This document shows, one piece after another, positions 1 to 6,186 of a stretch of 6,186 nucleotides of DNA. The notes beneath the pieces were generated by a model. That model did not search any database. It had not been told where the DNA came from and saw nothing but the letters and a program-made list of their open reading frames with translations. The stretch is from Myxococcales bacterium (GTDB taxonomy: Bacteria > Myxococcota_A > Polyangia > Fen-1088). The stretch covers positions 8,431 through 14,616 of the forward strand of contig PMZX01000157.1 of the NCBI GenBank assembly GCA_003170035.1, in the 5' to 3' direction. The stretch's first letter is position 1; every line of letters starts with the position of its first letter. Both the position numbers and the translations under genes were made by a program.

Positions 1-371
1 TGTTTCTCCAGGGCGTGGTGCACCACTGCGAGGAGCGCGTCTGGCGAGAAAGGCTTGGGCAATACGTCGACCACGCTGGCCAGGCTGGAAAAACAGACGC
101 CCGCCTCCTCGCCCTTGGCGCTCATCACGACCACGGGCACGGTGGCCAGGGCCACGTTTCCAGAAATGGCCCGGCACACATCGTCCCCATTCAAATCGGG
201 CAGAAGGTAGTCGAGGAGCAGGAGGTCCGGCGGCCGCTCGGTGGCTGCCAGGATGCCAAGCTCGCCGGACTCCGCGGTCGACACGCGGAAGCCCGCCTTG
301 GCCAGCGTCATCTCGACCAGCTTCAGGATCGTGGGACTGTCGTCAACGACAAGGATGCTCTCGTCTTGCAT
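1..371 (-). CDS. Response regulator receiver (CheY-like) domain protein, C-terminal end outside window
   Basis: The minus strand from ATG at 371-369 reads 123 codons without a stop and leaves the window, so the end is unseen. The product is a two-component receiver domain that would accept phosphate from a histidine kinase. Visible hallmarks are the acidic pair D10-D11 after a hydrophobic first strand (ESILVVDD), the phospho-acceptor D54 in LLLLDYLLPD, S84 in the VVVMSAKG strand/turn (the Thr/Ser switch position) and K106 in LPKPF. The usual Tyr/Phe switch residue three before the Lys is V103, which is uncommon and may alter output signalling. These 123 residues already cover a whole receiver domain, so it could be a stand-alone CheY-like protein or carry an output domain further left. 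No strong ribosome site is seen; another in-frame ATG lies at 404-402, adding 11 residues. It is divergent from the ATPase gene. No partner histidine kinase is visible. Confidence 0.88.
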   Translation of the reverse strand, partial: MQDESILVVDDSPTILKLVEMTLAKAGFRVSTAESGELGILAATERPPDLLLLDYLLPDLNGDDVCRAISGNVALATVPVVVMSAKGEEAGVCFSSLASVVDVLPKPFSPDALLAVVHHALEK

Positions 372-450
372 CAGTATCTGGTTCCATTCCCGAACCGAAC
401 ACATCAAGTTACCACGCCAGACGTGCAGAACGAAGGCCCCGTCGCAGGAG

Positions 451-478
451 AGGTAGGCGTAGGTAGTCGTTGGTATGC
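451..478. repeat. Two tandem 10-bp near-repeats plus a third phased GGTA unit
   Basis: AGGTAGGCGT at 451-460 is followed directly by AGGTAGTCGT at 461-470, identical in 9 of 10 positions. A third unit starts TGGTATGC at 471. GGTA therefore occurs at 452, 462 and 472, one DNA turn apart. GGTATGC at 472-478 recurs at 504-510, 32 bp on, close to three turns. Such same-face direct repeats are typical of sites bound by DNA-binding regulators arranged head to tail, for example OmpR/PhoB-type proteins. The regulator is unknown and a binding role is inference. Confidence 0.4.
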
Positions 479-533
479 AAACGACCTGGCCCCGCTACAC
501 TCAGGTATGCGAGCAATGATGCCGATGTTGTGT

Positions 534-538
534 AGGAC
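534..538 (+). promoter_or_regulatory. Ribosome binding site of the GAF-ATPase gene
   Basis: AGGAC lies six bases before the ATG at 544. With the in-frame stop at 517-519, it fixes 544 as the first and best start. Confidence 0.6.
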
Positions 539-543
539 GTTCT

Positions 544-2991
544 ATGGATGCGGCCACATGGCTCAAGCAACTCGGTGACCAGTCTGGCCAGACTGACAAG
601 CGCGCGCGCCTGGCGGAACTGGTCGCCTACATCAGTTCGGTCCGCACCCTGGATGACCTCTTGTTCGAGGCCACCGATCGCAGCAGCGCATTCTTGAACG
701 CGGAACGCACAACGCTGTTCATGTCTGATGCCCAGGGCCAGCTGCGGTCCATGGCTTGGATAGAAGACTCTGTGCGCGAGCTGCGCCTGCCGCGCGATCC
801 GACCAACGTGATCGGCTTCGCGTTCGCCTCCAAGGCTCCGCTCAGCTTCAAGAACCTGAACGATGCGAACGAGCTGGCGCGCCTGCATCCGCGCCTGCGG
901 CCCGACGATCGGCTGGAACGATGGCTGGGGATCGCGATCCGGGGCGCCATCGTGGCGCCACTGCTGGTCGGCGATCTGCCTTTTGGCGCCTTATTGGTGG
1001 TCAATCGCCAGGATGAATCCGGGCTCTTCGTGCCGCGCGATCTGGTCTACGCTGGCGATCTGTGCCGGGCTATGGCTGCAGTCTTGTCCGGGCTACTGGG
1101 GCCGCGCGAGGCGTCCGCGCCGCAGCCCGCTGCAACCACACCCGTGCCGCGCGCAGCGGTTCCGGGTGAGCGCTCGACTCCCCCGGCGCCGGCCGCGGGC
1201 CAGTCCAAGAAAGGGCCCCCCACCCCCGTCGCGAAGGCGGCCATCGTCCCGCAGGAGCGTATAGAAAAGAAGCCGGCAGGCAAGTGGGACAGCCTTGTCG
1301 AGGGCGGCATTCTGCCGCTCGAAACCCTGACCAAGGCGCTCTCCTCGGCGGAGCAAGCCGAGCAAGATCCGGCCCGCTATCTGATCGAGAAGGTGGGGGT
1401 GAATCGCGCGGAGGTCGAGAAGGCGCTCTCGACCTACTACAACGCGCCCTTCTACCGTTTCACCTCCAGCCAACTCATCCCGGAAGACCTGCGCGGCCGC
1501 CTGCGCATCGAATATCTAAAGAAGATGGGTGCGGTGCCGATCGAGCGGCGCGGCCCGAGGCTCATCGTGGTCATCGACGACCCGACGGATTTCTCCCGCT
1601 GCGATGCCCTGCGTGCCATCGAGACGGATCGCGAGGTGGTCTTTTACGTCGGCCTCAAGGACGAGATCGCCGCCTGCATCGAGTACTCGTACGGCTTGCG
1701 GCCGGATGTCAATGTCCTGCTCAAGGAACTGTCCGACGACGAGAGCGCTGGGGCCATAGACGAGCCTGGCGACGATGAAAAGGAAGGTGAGGAGTCGGAC
1801 AGCGCCATCATCAAGCTGGCCAACCAAGTCATCATCGACGCCTTCCAGCGGGGGGCGTCCGATATACACATCGAGCCCTATGGCAAGGAGGACAACACCC
1901 GCATCCGCTTCCGCATCGACGGCGATTGCGTGAAGTATCAGGAGATTCCGCCCATCTTTCGCAATCCCTTGGTGGCGCGCTTCAAGATCATGGCCAAGCT
2001 GGACATATCCGAACGGCGCAAGCCCCAGGACGGAAAGATCAAGTTCCGCATGCGCGATCGCACCATCGAGCTGCGCGTCGCCACCTTGCCCACCGTCAAC
2101 GGGAATGAAGACGTGGTCATGCGCATCTTGGCCGCTTCCAAGCCCCTCCCTCTCGACGAGATGGGCATGAGCCAGCGCAACCTCGACGAGATGAGGAAGC
2201 TTTTGGCCAAGCCCTACGGCTTGGTCCTGTGCGTGGGGCCTACCGGGTCCGGCAAGACCACGACGTTGCACTCGGCGCTCGGTTCGATCAACACCACCGA
2301 CATGAAGATCTGGACGGCCGAGGACCCGGTGGAAATCACCCAAGCAGGTCTGCGCCAGGTACAGGTGCAGTCCAAGATCGGCCTCGATTTCGCTTCGGCC
2401 ATGCGCGCCTTTCTGCGTGCCGACCCGGACGTCATCATGGTGGGCGAAATGCGTGACACGGAAACCGCCAGCACCGGCGTCGAGGCGTCGCTCACGGGCC
2501 ACCTGGTGCTCTCCACCCTGCACACCAACAGCGCGCCGGAAACCATCACCCGCCTCATCGACATGGGCCTGGACCCGTTCAGCTTTGCGGACGCGTTGCT
2601 GGGCGTGCTGGCGCAGCGGCTGACCCGCGGGCTGTGCAAGAAGTGCCGCGAGCAGTACGACGCGACCGACAACGAGGTGGATGAGATCATCCAGGCCTTC
2701 GGTGAAGAAGAGTCCGCCCGTCGTGGCTTTGCGCGTGGCCGGATCAAGATGTGGCGGGGCGTGGGATGCGAGGCCTGCAGCAAGACTGGCTACAAGGGGC
2801 GTCTTGCGGTGCACGAACTCTTGGTGAACGACGACGCGATCAAGGTGGCAATCGCCAAACGCGCGCCGGTCGAAGAGGTGCGTCGGCTGGCCGTGGCCGG
2901 GGGCATGACCACGCTGCTCCAGGACGGCATAGAGAAGGCTCTGGCCGGCAAGACTGACGTGAAGCAGGTCATGGCCGTCTGCTTGCGGTAA
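544..2991 (+). CDS. GspE/PilB-family assembly ATPase with N-terminal GAF domain
   Basis: This is a hexameric cytoplasmic motor of the type II secretion/type IV pilus family, which uses ATP to drive pilin or pseudopilin assembly through an inner-membrane platform protein. Domains in order: GAF-like sensor (about residues 25-185, ending [10 protein letters not shown]...), Pro/Ala-rich linker (about 188-240), MshEN/T2SSE-N-like domain (about 246-390), acidic linker (about 396-419), N2 domain (ASDIHIEP, H442) and the RecA-like ATPase core. Catalytic motifs are intact: Walker A GPTGSGKT at 565-572 with K571, Asp box AEDPVE at 592-597, Walker [13 protein letters not shown] at 627-638 with E635, and His box [12 protein letters not shown] at 651-662. 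A zinc site C698-x2-C701/C742-x2-C745 favours GspE/PilB over PilT or TadA. At 815 residues it is much longer than a usual PilB (about 560-570) because of the GAF domain and linkers. The MshEN-like halves lack the usual RLG and Gln c-di-GMP-contacting residues. The gene reads towards the kinase genes, 83 bp upstream of the first. No pilin or platform gene is present, so the target machine is unknown. Confidence 0.93.
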   Translation: MDAATWLKQLGDQSGQTDKRARLAELVAYISSVRTLDDLLFEATDRSSAFLNAERTTLFMSDAQGQLRSMAWIEDSVRELRLPRDPTNVIGFAFASKAPLSFKNLNDANELARLHPRLRPDDRLERWLGIAIRGAIVAPLLVGDLPFGALLVVNRQDESGLFVPRDLVYAGDLCRAMAAVLSGLLGPREASAPQPAATTPVPRAAVPGERSTPPAPAAGQSKKGPPTPVAKAAIVPQERIEKKPAGKWDSLVEGGILPLETLTKALSSAEQAEQDPARYLIEKVGVNRAEVEKALSTYYNAPFYRFTSSQLIPEDLRGRLRIEYLKKMGAVPIERRGPRLIVVIDDPTDFSRCDALRAIETDREVVFYVGLKDEIAACIEYSYGLRPDVNVLLKELSDDESAGAIDEPGDDEKEGEESDSAIIKLANQVIIDAFQRGASDIHIEPYGKEDNTRIRFRIDGDCVKYQEIPPIFRNPLVARFKIMAKLDISERRKPQDGKIKFRMRDRTIELRVATLPTVNGNEDVVMRILAASKPLPLDEMGMSQRNLDEMRKLLAKPYGLVLCVGPTGSGKTTTLHSALGSINTTDMKIWTAEDPVEITQAGLRQVQVQSKIGLDFASAMRAFLRADPDVIMVGEMRDTETASTGVEASLTGHLVLSTLHTNSAPETITRLIDMGLDPFSFADALLGVLAQRLTRGLCKKCREQYDATDNEVDEIIQAFGEEESARRGFARGRIKMWRGVGCEACSKTGYKGRLAVHELLVNDDAIKVAIAKRAPVEEVRRLAVAGGMTTLLQDGIEKALAGKTDVKQVMAVCLR

Positions 2992-3074
2992 GCTGCAATC
3001 CGAAGTTTCCCGCATACGCTCCTAGGAATTTCCGGCTAGTTCCAATAACATCCGGACCGAGCACGCTGCTGTCC
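2992..3074. other. Intergenic gap between ATPase and double-kinase genes
   Basis: The 83 bp hold no recognisable terminator hairpin with a T-run and no clear promoter. Minor features are a CCTAGG palindrome at 3021-3026 and GGAA (3025-3028) facing TTCC (3040-3043), too short to call an operator. GCATAC at 3012-3017 is the reverse complement of the GTATGC found twice upstream of the ATPase gene. With no terminator, readthrough from the ATPase gene is plausible. Confidence 0.35.
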
Positions 3075-5918
<2,844 letters not shown>

Positions 5919-5932
5919 GCGATGGGGGCCGG

Positions 5933-6186
5933 GTGAGCACGCACTTTCCGCGCCATTTCGGCAAGTACGTGCTGCTGCGCCCGCTGGCCAAGGGCGGGAT
6001 GGGCGAAATCTACATGGCAGCCCTGGGGCAGATGGGCGGGTTCGAGAAGTTGTGCGTGATCAAGAAGGTCTTGTCGGAAAGGGCCGATCCGAGCAAGGCC
6101 AAGCGCTTTCTCGACGAGGCCAAGGTGGTGCTGCGGCTCAACCATTCGGCGCTGGTCAACACCTTCGATGCCGGCGAAGTGGGCGG
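5933..6186 (+). CDS. Ser/Thr protein kinase, N-terminal part only (runs off right edge)
   Basis: From GTG at 5933 there are 84 codons to the window edge. They form the start of a Hanks-type kinase N-lobe: glycine loop AKGGMG (residues 19-24, first Gly replaced by Ala), ATP-anchoring Lys K44 in CVIKK, and alphaC Glu E62 in RFLDEAKVV. The catalytic loop lies beyond the window, so activity cannot be judged. By eye, about 47 of 79 aligned residues match kinase 1 of the preceding gene, including FPR-FG-YVL and EKLCV, so the two are tandem paralogues. GTG is chosen because this shared N-terminus begins right after it and because ATG at 5922 runs into TGA at 5934-5936. Only a run of G (5924-5928) precedes it, with no classical ribosome site. 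The 14-bp gap after the upstream stop suggests one operon and perhaps translational coupling. Whether it also carries a second kinase domain is unknown. Confidence 0.88.
   Translation, partial: MSTHFPRHFGKYVLLRPLAKGGMGEIYMAALGQMGGFEKLCVIKKVLSERADPSKAKRFLDEAKVVLRLNHSALVNTFDAGEVG

Larger units (their letters stand above)
372..543. promoter_or_regulatory. Divergent intergenic region with candidate promoters
   Basis: This 172-bp gap separates the leftward receiver gene from the rightward ATPase gene, so promoters for both are expected here. An in-frame TGA at 517-519 bounds the rightward reading frame. No convincing sigma70 or sigma54 promoter is seen. The best -10-like hexamer, TACACT at 496-501, has only a poor TTGGTA (470-475) partner at 20 bp, which is too wide. 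The left half holds phased GGTA repeats, listed separately. Assignment as a promoter region rests on gene orientation only. Confidence 0.45.

Noticed and set aside
402..404. Upstream ATG as start of the receiver gene
   Set aside because: It would add 11 residues before the first strand without a better ribosome site; 371 gives the usual short receiver N-terminus. It remains possible.
470..501. Sigma70-like promoter TTGGTA / TACACT
   Set aside because: Both hexamers match only partly and the 20-bp spacing is too wide to call.
487..502. Sigma54-type site at CTGGCCCCGCTACACT
   Set aside because: The required GC about ten bases after the GG is missing.
15..578. Plus-strand open frame opposite the receiver gene
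   Set aside because: The opposite strand encodes a clear receiver domain. This frame has no family features and overlaps the start of the ATPase gene.
1516..3015. Long minus-strand open frame of 499 codons opposite the ATPase gene
   Set aside because: It lies wholly antisense to a gene with intact family motifs, and its His/Arg/Gly-rich translation has no recognisable domain. Such frames are expected in GC-rich DNA.
3025..3043. Inverted GGAA...TTCC as operator or terminator
   Set aside because: Only four base pairs match and no T-run follows.
5922..5936. ATG at 5922 as start of the last kinase
   Set aside because: It meets TGA at 5934-5936 after four codons; GTG at 5933 is in the kinase frame.

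Overview
This GC-rich window carries three complete or nearly complete gene regions plus the start of a fourth. The style is that of a Myxococcota (myxobacterial or related deltaproteobacterial) chromosome. The main reasons are several Ser/Thr protein kinases in a row, the catalytic-loop variant HRDVSPPN in one of them, a pilus/secretion ATPase with an added sensory domain, and high G/C at third codon positions. The phylum is an inference; no rRNA or other phylogenetic marker is present.

Layout. Positions 1-371 (minus strand, running off the left edge) encode a CheY-like receiver domain. Positions 372-543 are a divergent intergenic region holding two tandem 10-bp near-repeats and several GGTA units spaced by whole helical turns. 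Positions 544-2991 (plus) encode an 815-residue GspE/PilB-type assembly ATPase with an N-terminal GAF domain, a proline-rich linker, a degenerate MshEN-like domain and a complete motor core. After an 83-bp gap, 3075-5918 (plus) encodes a 947-residue protein with two separate Ser/Thr kinase domains, one membrane segment and C-terminal TPR-like repeats. After a further 14 bp, a GTG at 5933 opens another kinase gene, cut by the right edge, whose N-terminus closely resembles the first kinase domain of its neighbour.

How the genes may work together (inference). The ATPase and the two kinase genes lie in one direction with short gaps and may form one transcription unit. A motor with a built-in ligand-sensing domain, next to a receiver protein and several membrane or cytoplasmic kinases, suggests a signal-controlled type IV pilus-like or type II secretion-like machine. 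No pilin, platform protein or secretin gene is visible, so the machine driven by this ATPase is unknown.

Most worth a second look: the GAF-MshEN-PilB fusion, with loss of the usual c-di-GMP-binding residues; the double kinase that looks like two genes fused at residue 380, with an SD-like sequence and ATG still at the joint; the K1-like tandem paralogue downstream; and the phased repeats in the divergent promoter region.
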